Positions 1 through 6,497 of a stretch of DNA of 14,804 nt are shown here, one piece after another. The notes under the pieces are model-generated. The model saw only the letters and a list, made by a program, of their open reading frames with translations, searched no databases and was not told where the DNA came from. A program made the translations under genes and the position numbers. Origin of the DNA: JAKSUT01 sp045616505 (GTDB lineage Bacteria > Cyanobacteriota > Vampirovibrionia > Gastranaerophilales > Gastranaerophilaceae); assembly GCA_045616505.1 (NCBI GenBank), contig JAZLGV010000058.1, positions 1-14,804 on the forward strand, read 5' to 3'. Positions within the stretch are counted from its first letter, which is position 1. The number at the start of each line of letters is the position of its first letter.

Positions 1-387
1 CAATTCCTTATCTTGCACCCACCTTATGATGACATTATCAAGTTTTCAGATAAAAAAGAAGATTTGTCTAACTGTGAAACAACTGAACAATTCTATGATA
101 TGTTCGAAAAAGTTGCTAAAAACGGTTATGATTTGCTTGAAAAAGGACGTTTTGCAGCATTGATTATTGGAAACAGTTATAAAAATTCTCAAGAAATACC
201 TTTAGCTTTTAAATGTATGGAAAGAATGGCTAATTTAGGTTTTGTACTTAAAGCTACAATTGTTAAAGATATTCAAGGTAACGAAAGAGCAAAAGGCCGT
301 ACTGCAAATCTTTGGAGATATAGAGCGCTTGCTGGTGGCTATTATATCTTTAACCATGAATATATTTTCATCATGCAAAAAGTTTAA
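1..387 (+). CDS. DNA methylase N-4/N-6 family, C-terminal part (5' truncated by window edge)
   Basis: This reading frame is open from the first base, so the gene begins upstream of the window. The visible part starts around the catalytic motif: His-Pro-Pro-Tyr at bases 16-27, followed by DDIIKFS. This is the (D/N/H)PPY signature of amino-group DNA methyltransferases, which transfer a methyl group from S-adenosylmethionine to adenine N6 or cytosine N4. Downstream come the helix-strand stretch LLEKGRFAALIIGNSY and the C-terminal segment ending NHEYIFIMQKV, both in the order I know from stand-alone methylases of the HPPY...DIIKFS type. No restriction endonuclease gene follows; the gene ends at a strong terminator. 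It may be an orphan regulatory methylase, but the upstream side cannot be seen. An internal TTG at base 13 is not a credible start because it would delete the cofactor-binding half. Confidence 0.82.
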   Translation, partial: QFLILHPPYDDIIKFSDKKEDLSNCETTEQFYDMFEKVAKNGYDLLEKGRFAALIIGNSYKNSQEIPLAFKCMERMANLGFVLKATIVKDIQGNERAKGRTANLWRYRALAGGYYIFNHEYIFIMQKV

Positions 388-429
388 TTTTTGTAAAAGT
401 GAATTGAATATTAGGCAATAAAATTTTTT

Positions 430-470
430 ACTCACTTTAATTTACTTGTGTAGATTAAAGTGAGTTTTTT
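430..470 (+). terminator. Rho-independent terminator after the DNA methylase
   Basis: A perfect 12-base-pair stem (430-441 pairs with 454-465; arms ACTCACTTTAAT and ATTAAAGTGAGT) encloses a 12-base loop and is followed by a run of six T (465-470). It lies 42 bases after the methylase stop. Its 3' arm contains GTGAG, which is also the only Shine-Dalgarno-like sequence in front of the next gene's ATG at 472. Confidence 0.85.
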
Positions 471-471
471 C

Positions 472-1107
472 ATGAATATAAATTTTTCAAATACACAAAG
501 TTTCGGTTCAATTAAAAATCCAGTAAAACCTTTTGAAATAGATACTCCTCAAGGAAAATTGTATGTTTCAGAGGTTACTAAAAATACTTATAATTACAAA
601 AATACGGCAAAATACATTTCAAATTTTGCTACTAATAATATTTCAAAATCAAAAATATTTGCTTTTATTTCTAATGCTTTTATTAAATCTTCTGCTCCTG
701 AAATATTAAGCAATAATGATGATGCAACATTGTTGGTTGCAAGAGATAAAGATAACAAAATTTGTGGTTCTTTGTTTGCTTATGCAGATGAAAAATCTAA
801 AAAAATGTTAGAAATTTATGACGTCGCAGTCGATAAAAAATATAGAGGAAACAACGTTTCTACAAAAATGTTCAATGCTATTTCAAAAGATGATTATGAT
901 GAATTATTTTTACAAGCAAAAAATTCGGCTGTTCCAGTTTACAAAAAATGGGGTTTTGAAGAATTTAAACCTAAAGATAAAAAGGAAGAAATTGTTTTGA
1001 AGCTTGTTTCTTTGGTAGGAACTGTCGCTTCTTTTACTATGATGCACAAAAGTTTGAATGAGAATAGCAAAACTTGGCTGCAGTATATGACTAAAAATAT
1101 AAAATAA
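472..1107 (+). CDS. GNAT-family N-acetyltransferase with extended N-terminus
   Basis: The product is 211 residues from the ATG at 472. A GTG at 460 in the same frame lies inside the terminator stem and is less likely to be the start. Residues 85-165 read as a GNAT core: an antiparallel strand (ATLLVARDKDNKICGSLFAY), the strand before the acetyl-CoA loop (MLEIYDVAVDKKYRGNNVS, about 112-130) and the C-terminal motif NSAVPVYKKWGFEEF (about 151-165). The loop is R-G-N-N-V-S where most relatives have R-G-x-G-x-G/A, so acetyl-CoA binding may be weakened. The first 80 residues lie outside the core and begin with a Phe-Gly motif (QSFGSI). The last 30 residues are an amphipathic tail. The substrate is unknown. 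GTGAG at 460-464, seven bases before the ATG, may be the ribosome binding site, in which case the terminator hairpin would hide it. Confidence 0.72.
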   Translation: MNINFSNTQSFGSIKNPVKPFEIDTPQGKLYVSEVTKNTYNYKNTAKYISNFATNNISKSKIFAFISNAFIKSSAPEILSNNDDATLLVARDKDNKICGSLFAYADEKSKKMLEIYDVAVDKKYRGNNVSTKMFNAISKDDYDELFLQAKNSAVPVYKKWGFEEFKPKDKKEEIVLKLVSLVGTVASFTMMHKSLNENSKTWLQYMTKNIK

Positions 1108-1121
1108 TTATTTAACTTTTA

Positions 1122-1130
1122 TGTTATTAT
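1122..1130 (+). promoter_or_regulatory. Extended -10 promoter of the rlmD-like gene, possibly leaderless
   Basis: TG-T-TATTAT is an extended -10 element matching five of six bases of TATAAT, and it ends six bases before the ATG at 1137. Transcription would start about seven bases after the element, on or next to the A of the ATG. No Shine-Dalgarno sequence lies between the previous stop (1107) and the ATG. No good -35 box is visible, as is usual for extended -10 promoters. Confidence 0.5.
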
Positions 1131-1136
1131 CGTTAT

Positions 1137-2501
1137 ATGAAAAACGGTGATATTGTTGAATTAAATATAGAAAAACTTTCAAACTTAGGCTATGGAATTG
1201 CAAAACACGAAGGACAAGTTGTTTTTGTGGAAAATGCTTGTCCTGAAGATGTTGTGAAAGCAAAGGTTACTAAAGTTACGAAAACTTGGGCAAATGCAGA
1301 AGTGGTAGAAGTTGTCACTCCATCATCACATAGAGTAGAACCGTTTTGTGCAATGTCAAAAGTTTGTGGCGGTTGTCAATTACAGTTTGTTGATTACGAT
1401 TATCAACTTGTTTTGAAAAAACAAATCGTTGAAGATGCGATAAAATCTATCGGCGGACTTGATATTGAAATTAAAGACACTATTGCAAGTCCTAATCAAA
1501 AAGAATATCGCCATAAAATTCAGTATCCTATTTCTCAAACAAAAGTTTCCAAAAGAATTTTGGCAGGTTATTATAAACAAAAAACTCACGAAATCGTTAA
1601 TATTAAACATTGTCCAATTCAACCTCAAATTTGTGATGAAGTAATTGATTTTATCAGAAATAAAGCCTTTGATTTTTCTATCTCAGGCTTTAACGAAAAG
1701 AAGCACACCGGTGATTTGAGACACGTTGTGTTGAGAGTTTCTGTGGCAACAGGTAAAATTCTTGTGGTTTTGGTTGTTAATGCGACAAAAAGTTTTGATA
1801 GATTAAAAGATTTTGCAAACGCTATTTATTCAGAATTTAAAGAAGTTTCTGGCGTTTGTGTGAATTTCAATTCTAAAAAAACAAATGTTATTTTAAGTCC
1901 GAATACAGAACTTTTGGTTGGAAAAGATTTTGTTAAAGAACGCATTTTAGATAAAACTTTCAGAATTGGCGCAAATACGTTTTTCCAAATTAATCCAAAG
2001 AGTGCTGAAAATATTTTTGGATTTATAAAAAATTATATTTCAGAACATTTTGAAAATCCTTCTATTTTAGATGCTTATGCAGGTATTACATCAATTGGTA
2101 TTTGTCTTTCTGATGTTGCTTCAAAAGTTGTGAGTGTTGAAGAATGCAAGCAATCTGTTGAATTAGCACAAGAAACTTGTGAAAAAAATGAAGTTAAAAA
2201 CGTTGAACTTCACAACATGGACGCTGCAAAATTCTTTGAAAAAGAACTTAAAACAAAGAAAAGACGTTTTGATTGTGTGATTTTAGACCCGCCAAGAAAA
2301 GGCTGCACAAAAGAAAGTTTGGACTATGCGTATAGTCTTTCAAAAGGAAAAATCATTTATGTAAGTTGTAATCCTGCAACTTTGGCAAGAGATTTGAAAT
2401 ATTTGTGCGAAAAAGGTTGTAGTGTTGAATATATTCAACCGTTTGATATGTTTTGTCATACCTATCATGTTGAATCTGTCGCTGTTATTAACATAAATTA
2501 A
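1137..2501 (+). CDS. rlmD: 23S rRNA (uracil-5-)-methyltransferase, RlmD/RumA family
   Basis: This 454-residue protein is a TrmA/RumA-family enzyme that methylates C5 of a uridine in 23S rRNA using S-adenosylmethionine. Residues 1-60 form a TRAM RNA-binding domain (KNGDIVELNIEKLSNLGYG). An iron-sulfur cluster site is visible as Cys71-x5-Cys77-x2-Cys80 plus Cys159; E. coli RumA uses the same spacing. The methyltransferase domain follows: FFQINPKSAENIF (282-294), the cofactor motif DAYAGITSIGI (312-322), FDCVILDPPRKGC (378-390), and SCNPATLARDL with the catalytic Cys411. Glu446 in HVESVAVI is the likely general base. All key residues are present, so it should be active. RlmD (m5U1939 in E. coli) and the Gram-positive RlmCD type cannot be told apart by reading. 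The gene stands alone, with a candidate leaderless start. Confidence 0.9.
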   Translation: MKNGDIVELNIEKLSNLGYGIAKHEGQVVFVENACPEDVVKAKVTKVTKTWANAEVVEVVTPSSHRVEPFCAMSKVCGGCQLQFVDYDYQLVLKKQIVEDAIKSIGGLDIEIKDTIASPNQKEYRHKIQYPISQTKVSKRILAGYYKQKTHEIVNIKHCPIQPQICDEVIDFIRNKAFDFSISGFNEKKHTGDLRHVVLRVSVATGKILVVLVVNATKSFDRLKDFANAIYSEFKEVSGVCVNFNSKKTNVILSPNTELLVGKDFVKERILDKTFRIGANTFFQINPKSAENIFGFIKNYISEHFENPSILDAYAGITSIGICLSDVASKVVSVEECKQSVELAQETCEKNEVKNVELHNMDAAKFFEKELKTKKRRFDCVILDPPRKGCTKESLDYAYSLSKGKIIYVSCNPATLARDLKYLCEKGCSVEYIQPFDMFCHTYHVESVAVININ

Positions 2502-2553
2502 AAAAATAATAGACTTCTGTGTATGTTTTTAGTACGATTTTGTTTGTAGATTT

Positions 2554-2606
2554 GAATGAGGCAGGATTTTAGCCCTCATTCTAACCCCTTCAAAAGTGCG
2601 AGGGGG
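2554..2606 (+). promoter_or_regulatory. GC-rich structured leader upstream of rplI (two hairpins)
   Basis: Just before the rplI ribosome binding site are two short hairpins. The first pairs GAATGAGG (2554-2561) with CCTCATTC (2574-2581). The second pairs CCCCT (2585-2589) with AGGGG (2601-2605). The block is clearly more GC-rich than its surroundings. It could be an L9 autoregulatory leader, or a worn copy of an interspersed palindromic repeat of the kind with CCCTCATTCTAACCCC-like sequence. An ATG at 2556 opens in frame with rplI, but the 24 extra residues do not look like ribosomal protein. Confidence 0.45.
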
Positions 2607-2627
2607 ACAGATAAAGGAGAAAAACAA

Positions 2628-3119
2628 ATGCAAATTATTTTGAAAAAAGATGTTCAAAATTTAGGCGAAGCTGGCGACGTAGTTAATGTTAAAAATGGTT
2701 ATGCAAGAAACTTCTTGCTTCCTCAAGGTTTAGCAGAAGTTGCTACAGATGGTGCTTTGAAAAATAGAGAACAAAACTTAGCAAGAATTAAAGCAAAACA
2801 AGAAAAATTGCACCAAGAAGCTCTTGAAACAGCTAAGAAAATCGAAGCTATGGGTCAATTAGAATTGAGTGCAAAAGCTGGCGAAAGCGGAAAATTATTC
2901 GGTACAATTACTACTAAGAAATTGACTGAAGAAATTTTAGCTAAATCTGGTTTGGAAATTGATAAGAAAGATATTTCTTTGAATGCTCCAATCAACAAAG
3001 TTGGCGAATACAAAATGCTAATTAAATTAACTTCAAAAGTTAAAACTGAATTAGCAGTTGTTGTTACAGCTTCTGAAATCTTGAAAGAAGAAATCGAAGA
3101 AGAAACTGTAGAAGCGTAA
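2628..3119 (+). CDS. rplI: 50S ribosomal protein L9
   Basis: L9 binds domain V of 23S rRNA through its N-terminal domain and reaches out from the ribosome on a long helix. The N-terminal domain is typical: MQIILKKDVQNLGEAGDVV, then VKNGYARNFLLPQGLAEVAT (residues 21-40, the rRNA-binding signature). A charged connecting helix (about 42-76) leads to the C-terminal domain, with the conserved SAKAGESGKLFGTITTKKL at 81-99. The protein is 163 residues against about 148 in E. coli; the extra length is an acidic tail ending EEIEEETVEA. The start is fixed by AAAGGAG (2613-2619) eight bases before the ATG and by family alignment. It is not joined to rpsF, ssb or rpsR as in many bacteria, and it ends in its own terminator. 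Confidence 0.96.
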   Translation: MQIILKKDVQNLGEAGDVVNVKNGYARNFLLPQGLAEVATDGALKNREQNLARIKAKQEKLHQEALETAKKIEAMGQLELSAKAGESGKLFGTITTKKLTEEILAKSGLEIDKKDISLNAPINKVGEYKMLIKLTSKVKTELAVVVTASEILKEEIEEETVEA

Positions 3120-3127
3120 ATTATTTG

Positions 3128-3162
3128 TAAGTGGGTGTAGGTTTTCTATGCCCACTTATTTT
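3128..3162 (+). terminator. Terminator after rplI
   Basis: TAAGTGGG (3128-3135) pairs perfectly with CCCACTTA (3151-3158). The stem continues inwards to 3140/3146 with two G-U pairs, giving about 13 pairs around a GTTTT loop. TTATTTT follows. It lies nine bases past the rplI stop, so rplI is probably transcribed alone at its 3' end. Confidence 0.82.
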
Positions 3163-3189
3163 AAAAAAGTTGTTTAGTATTTGGGTTAT

Positions 3190-4269
3190 ATGGATAAAAA
3201 AGATTTAAGTTTATGTGCGTTGGCGATAGGTTCACTTCCTCATAGTGTTACTTCAGAGGCTATGGAATTAGTAAAAGACTGTTTTTCAACTATTCCTTTT
3301 TTTCCACAATTGGCTAATGTTCAAAAAAATGAAGATATGGTTTTTCAAATTCTAGAAAGAATGGCTGGGGTTGTGCATACTCCAGAAAAATTTTATATAT
3401 CTTCTGAATCTGAAGACTTTTTTATGGGGTTGGAAGAATTGTTTATGGATTATGAAGAATGTATCGCTGATAGTTCTTCTCCAACTTTAGACAAATATTC
3501 TATTTCAAAAGATTATTCTTCTAGTTTTAAACCATTTTTAGATATTGTAAAAGAGGAAAAACCTAAATTTGCAAAAGGTCAAATAATAGGACCATTTACT
3601 CTTGCAACTTCTATGAATGATCAAGAAGGTCGATGTGCTTTTTATGATGAAACTCTAAGAGAAGTAATTGTTAAAACTCTTATATTAAAAGCTTTATGGC
3701 AAATAAAAAAGATTAAAGACGCAAATCCAAATACAACACCAATAATATTTATGGATGAACCTTCTATTTCACAATTAGGTACTTCTGCATTTATAACTGT
3801 TTCACAAGAAGATGTTATTTCTATTTTGAAAGAAGTTTCTGATGTTATAAAAGAAAATGGTGGTTTGAGTGCTATTCATTGTTGTGGAAAATGTGATTGG
3901 ACTATTCCGATAAAAGCAGGTGTTAATATTTTAAATTTAGATGCATTTATGTATGCTGAAAATTTGAGTTTGTTTGCGGATGATGTCAAAGATTTTATAA
4001 ATAATGGTGGCTATATTACTTGGGGAGTCGTTCCAACATTAGACGTAAAAGCGTTAAGTGAAATAACATTAGAAAAAGCGATTGAGAAATTTGAAAATGC
4101 AATTAAATTATTGGTAAATAAAGGTTTGGATGAAAATATGTTGTTGTCACAAAGTTTGGTTTCAACTTCTTGTGGTGCAGGTGGTTTGAGTGTTGAACTT
4201 GCAAAAAAAGCAATGACATTAACAAAAGAATTATCAGAAAGTTTAAAGGAGAAATATATTGACTGTTAA
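3190..4269 (+). CDS. MetE/uroporphyrinogen decarboxylase-like zinc protein, probable methyltransferase
   Basis: This 359-residue protein has the TIM-barrel pattern shared by cobalamin-independent methionine synthase (MetE), uroporphyrinogen decarboxylase and the methylcobamide:thiol methyltransferases. Seen: AIGSLPHS (12-19), QIIGPFTLAT (131-140), IFMDEPSISQLG (186-197), HCCGKCDW (230-237) and STSCGAGGLS (325-334). His230-x-Cys232 and the distal Cys328 match the His-x-Cys...Cys zinc site by which MetE and MtaA/MtbA activate a thiol for methyl transfer. An active decarboxylase is unlikely, because the zinc residues fit a transferase. It lacks the N-terminal half of full-length MetE. The thiol acceptor and methyl donor are unknown. 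I chose the ATG at 3190 over an in-frame TTG at 3181; neither has a clear ribosome binding site. The gene overlaps the CooC-like gene by 11 bases, implying joint function. Confidence 0.75.
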   Translation: MDKKDLSLCALAIGSLPHSVTSEAMELVKDCFSTIPFFPQLANVQKNEDMVFQILERMAGVVHTPEKFYISSESEDFFMGLEELFMDYEECIADSSSPTLDKYSISKDYSSSFKPFLDIVKEEKPKFAKGQIIGPFTLATSMNDQEGRCAFYDETLREVIVKTLILKALWQIKKIKDANPNTTPIIFMDEPSISQLGTSAFITVSQEDVISILKEVSDVIKENGGLSAIHCCGKCDWTIPIKAGVNILNLDAFMYAENLSLFADDVKDFINNGGYITWGVVPTLDVKALSEITLEKAIEKFENAIKLLVNKGLDENMLLSQSLVSTSCGAGGLSVELAKKAMTLTKELSESLKEKYIDC

Positions 4270-4999
4270 ATTAGCGATTACTGGAAAAAGTGGAAGCGGA
4301 AAAACAACTGTTACAAAAGCTTTTTTGAATATATTTAAGGAATCATTTCCTGACAAATCGATTTTACTTTTTGATAATGATTTATCAAGTGAATTAGGTC
4401 ATAGCTTCGGGCTTGATATCAGAAATACTATTTATGGTATTAGAAGCGGTAAACACGAATATAAAACAGGTATTCCTGCAAATATGACAAAACAAGAATT
4501 TGTCGAATGGGCGTTGGAAGATATTATTGTTTCTTTGGACGAAAATATTGATATTATTGTATCTTGGTTTGTTGGTTCAAAAGATTGCAGATGTCCTATA
4601 ACTAAACAAATTAATGATGCTTTGGTAAAATTAATCGAACGTTATGATTTTGTTATTTTTGATTGTGAATTTGATTTGAAATATTTAAATCAGCTTGTTG
4701 ATACAGATATTGATGAAACAATTATTGTTGCAAACGCATCTGCTGAATCTGCTCATTTAGCAAAAAGAATTGAAGAGTTTTCCGCAAAATACGCAGCAGG
4801 TGGTCAAATGGGGGTTGTTTTAAATAAAGTTGAAAATGCTGAAATGACTAATGTTTGTAACTTGTTGAAGACTTATGATTTAGAAATTTTGGGTGTAATT
4901 CCAAAAGTTGAAAATTTTGATTCTATTTCAAAAGAATCAACTGTTATTACAGATGCTATAAAACAATTCTATTTCAGACTTAATCTTCCTCAGTGCTAG
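4259..4999 (+). CDS. CooC/MinD-like P-loop ATPase, possible metal-centre maturation factor
   Basis: This 246-residue protein is a deviant-Walker (SIMIBI class) NTPase. The P-loop GKSGSGKTT is at residues 9-17, followed by a strand with Asp (SILLFDNDLSSELG, 34-47) where this class has switch residues. Cys110-Arg-Cys112 in GSKDCRCPI corresponds in place to the Cys-x-Cys metal-binding motif of CooC, the ATPase that helps put nickel into carbon monoxide dehydrogenase. Further strands FVIFDCEFD (131-139) and TIIVANASAESA (154-165) fit the fold. The start is TTG at 4259, supported by AAAGGAG (4245-4251) seven bases upstream. It overlaps the preceding zinc-protein gene by 11 bases, so translation is probably coupled. 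No CODH or acetyl-CoA synthase gene is in the window, so its client may be the neighbour or a corrinoid protein elsewhere. Confidence 0.7.
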   Translation: MTVKLAITGKSGSGKTTVTKAFLNIFKESFPDKSILLFDNDLSSELGHSFGLDIRNTIYGIRSGKHEYKTGIPANMTKQEFVEWALEDIIVSLDENIDIIVSWFVGSKDCRCPITKQINDALVKLIERYDFVIFDCEFDLKYLNQLVDTDIDETIIVANASAESAHLAKRIEEFSAKYAAGGQMGVVLNKVENAEMTNVCNLLKTYDLEILGVIPKVENFDSISKESTVITDAIKQFYFRLNLPQC

Positions 5000-5771
5000 A
5001 TTTTTGAATGAAATAAATAGCAATAATGCTTATTACTATTATAAATAGGCTTACTATTTGTGCTATTGGAATTCCTGCAATATTTAAAATACTATCTATT
5101 CTTATGCTTTCAATAAGTAATCTTATTATTGAATACATTATTAAGTATGAAAAGAATATTACACCGTTTTTCTTTGCTTTTTTTCTGATAATAAAATATA
5201 AAATTGTTAAGACAAATATGTTTAGTATGCTTTCATATAAAAAAGTTGGATGGAAGAAGCTGTATTGAATGTATTCAAGTGGTCTTTTAGAAATAGGTAT
5301 GTATAGTTTTAGAAAGTTATTGCAAGGCAAACCAAATGCTTCGGAGTTGAAGAAATTGCCCCAACGTCCAATGATTTGTCCAATTATAATACCGTATGTA
5401 AAAATGTCACATATTTTTAAAAAATTAAGTTTTTGTTTTTTTGTGTAAATGAAACCTGCGATAAAACCACCAATTAAACCGCCATGGATAGATAATCCTC
5501 CTTGCCATATTTCAAATATTTCAAGGACGTGTTTTGCGTAGTATTGAAAGTTTAAAATGCAATAATATAATCTTGCACCAATGATTGCAGAAATTATAAC
5601 TATTGGTGCGATTTCATAAATTATGTCGCTATTTATATCTTTGTAGTGTTTTTTGCAAATATGAGCAGAAAATATAGTTCCGCAAAATAGTGCAATTGCC
5701 ATAATTATTCCGTAGTAATGTACTTTTATGTTGCCGATATTAAATGCAATTTCTGCAGGTGAAGAAAACAT
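4980..5771 (-). CDS. lgt: Prolipoprotein diacylglyceryl transferase Lgt
   Basis: Lgt is the inner-membrane enzyme that moves diacylglycerol from phosphatidylglycerol to the lipobox cysteine of prolipoproteins, the first step of lipoprotein maturation. The 263-residue product has about seven hydrophobic segments. Its signatures are intact: VHYYGIIMA (17-25), GGLSIHGGLIGG (91-102) with the essential His97, and GRWGNFFNSEAFG (135-147) with the conserved Arg136, Asn139 and Glu144. Its start follows the stop of the upstream TPR lipoprotein by 10 bases, so the two form an operon; only a weak ribosome site (TAGG) is visible, which suggests coupling. Its last 20 bases overlap, tail to tail, the 3' end of the CooC-like gene on the other strand. 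Confidence 0.95.
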   Translation of the reverse strand: MFSSPAEIAFNIGNIKVHYYGIIMAIALFCGTIFSAHICKKHYKDINSDIIYEIAPIVIISAIIGARLYYCILNFQYYAKHVLEIFEIWQGGLSIHGGLIGGFIAGFIYTKKQKLNFLKICDIFTYGIIIGQIIGRWGNFFNSEAFGLPCNNFLKLYIPISKRPLEYIQYSFFHPTFLYESILNIFVLTILYFIIRKKAKKNGVIFFSYLIMYSIIRLLIESIRIDSILNIAGIPIAQIVSLFIIVISIIAIYFIQKSSTEED

Positions 5772-5781
5772 ATTTTGCCTA

Positions 5782-6396
5782 TTAGTTGTTCTCTGATGGA
5801 ACTGTGTATTTCATAATTTGAGTTTGTAAGTAATTTATTCTTGATACAACTTCTTCTTTGTCTGCTTTTCCTGTTTTTTCAAGGTCTAAATATTTGTTGT
5901 ATGCGTTAATTGACTCTTCATATAACTCTACTACTTTTGTTTTTGCTTCTTGAGAAAGTTCTGTTTTTGGGGTTTTAGTATTATCGTCATCAATGTTTTC
6001 TTTGTTTGTATCATCATCTTTAATTTCTACTTTTTCGCCTGTTAGAGTTGTTTCACCATTGATGATGCTTTTGCCAAAATTTTCATAAGCTACTGCAAGA
6101 GCATAATATGTATCAGCAAATGAAGGTTTAAGTTTTGTTGCATTATTAAGTGCGTCCACGGCAAGAGCATATTTTTCTGCTTGAGTGTATGCGATACCTA
6201 AATTGAAGTGAGTTTCAAATATTGTACTATCAAGGTCAATACTTGATTTTAGTCTGTTTATTGCTGTTTCATAATCACCACTATCAAGTGCTTGTTTAGC
6301 TTTGTTGTTAAGTTCTTGGACAGCGAAATTATTAATGCAAGCTGTTGATAAAACTGCTGCAAATAGTATTACAACTAATAAAAGTGCTTTTTTCAT
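5782..6396 (-). CDS. TPR-repeat lipoprotein with acidic insertion
   Basis: The product has 204 residues. A signal peptide (MKKALLLVVILFAAVLSTAC) ends in a lipobox-like L-S-T-A-Cys20. It fits the broad PROSITE pattern, although Ser at -3 is less usual than Leu. Two good tetratricopeptide repeats follow: about 27-60 (AKQALDSGDYETAINRLKSSIDL) and 61-94 (FNLGIAYTQAEKYALAVDAL). A third repeat starts at about 95 (ADTYYALAVAYENFGKSI) and seems to be split by an acidic Asp/Asn/Thr-rich stretch (about 125-147) before its second helix (VVELYEESINAYNKYLDL). It is probably a membrane-anchored scaffold outside the cytoplasm; the partner is unknown. GGAGGAG lies five bases before the ATG. It sits directly upstream of lgt, the enzyme that would lipidate it. 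Confidence 0.82.
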   Translation of the reverse strand: MKKALLLVVILFAAVLSTACINNFAVQELNNKAKQALDSGDYETAINRLKSSIDLDSTIFETHFNLGIAYTQAEKYALAVDALNNATKLKPSFADTYYALAVAYENFGKSIINGETTLTGEKVEIKDDDTNKENIDDDNTKTPKTELSQEAKTKVVELYEESINAYNKYLDLEKTGKADKEEVVSRINYLQTQIMKYTVPSENN

Positions 6397-6422
6397 TAAT
6401 ACTCCTCCAAATTTGTTCTACC

Positions 6423-6452
6423 ATTATTACATGAAAATATTTATTTTTGCAA
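6423..6452 (-). promoter_or_regulatory. Promoter of the TPR lipoprotein-lgt operon
   Basis: Read on the minus strand, TTGCAA (6452-6447) is followed after 18 bases by AATAAT (6428-6423), which matches five of six -10 bases and is preceded by TG. A start near 6416 would leave a leader of about 20 bases holding GGAGGAG. The -35 hexamer is its own reverse complement and is shared with the divergent promoter. Confidence 0.45.
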
Positions 6453-6474
6453 TATTAATAATTTAAGTTACAAT
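6447..6474 (+). promoter_or_regulatory. Promoter of the ClpX-ZBD-led operon
   Basis: TTGCAA (6447-6452, four of six -35 bases) and TACAAT (6469-6474, five of six -10 bases) are 16 bases apart. A start near 6481 leaves a short leader with AAGGAG (6486-6491) six bases before the ATG at 6498. This is the only clear promoter found for the seven genes that follow. Confidence 0.5.
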
Positions 6475-6497
6475 ATTCATATAAGAAGGAGTATTAT

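Noticed and set aside
460..471. GTG start for the GNAT gene
   Set aside because: It lies in the 3' arm of the terminator and has no ribosome site; the ATG at 472 is better placed.
1380..1628. Open frame on the minus strand within the rlmD-like gene
   Set aside because: It covers the Fe-S and adjoining region of a well-conserved enzyme and has no recognisable product.
2510..2538. TAGACT-17-TACGAT as rplI promoter
   Set aside because: Both boxes match only four of six bases; too weak to list in AT-rich sequence.
2556..2627. Upstream in-frame ATG that would extend rplI by 24 residues
   Set aside because: The added residues are unlike L9, the segment forms hairpins, and a strong ribosome site points to the ATG at 2628.
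3175..3189. TAGTAT as a third leaderless promoter before the zinc-protein gene
   Set aside because: Only four of six bases match, it ends nine bases from the ATG rather than six, and TG is one base out of place.
3190..4269. Uroporphyrinogen decarboxylase (hemE) for haem synthesis
   Set aside because: The His-x-Cys...Cys zinc site fits methyltransferases, and no haem genes are nearby.
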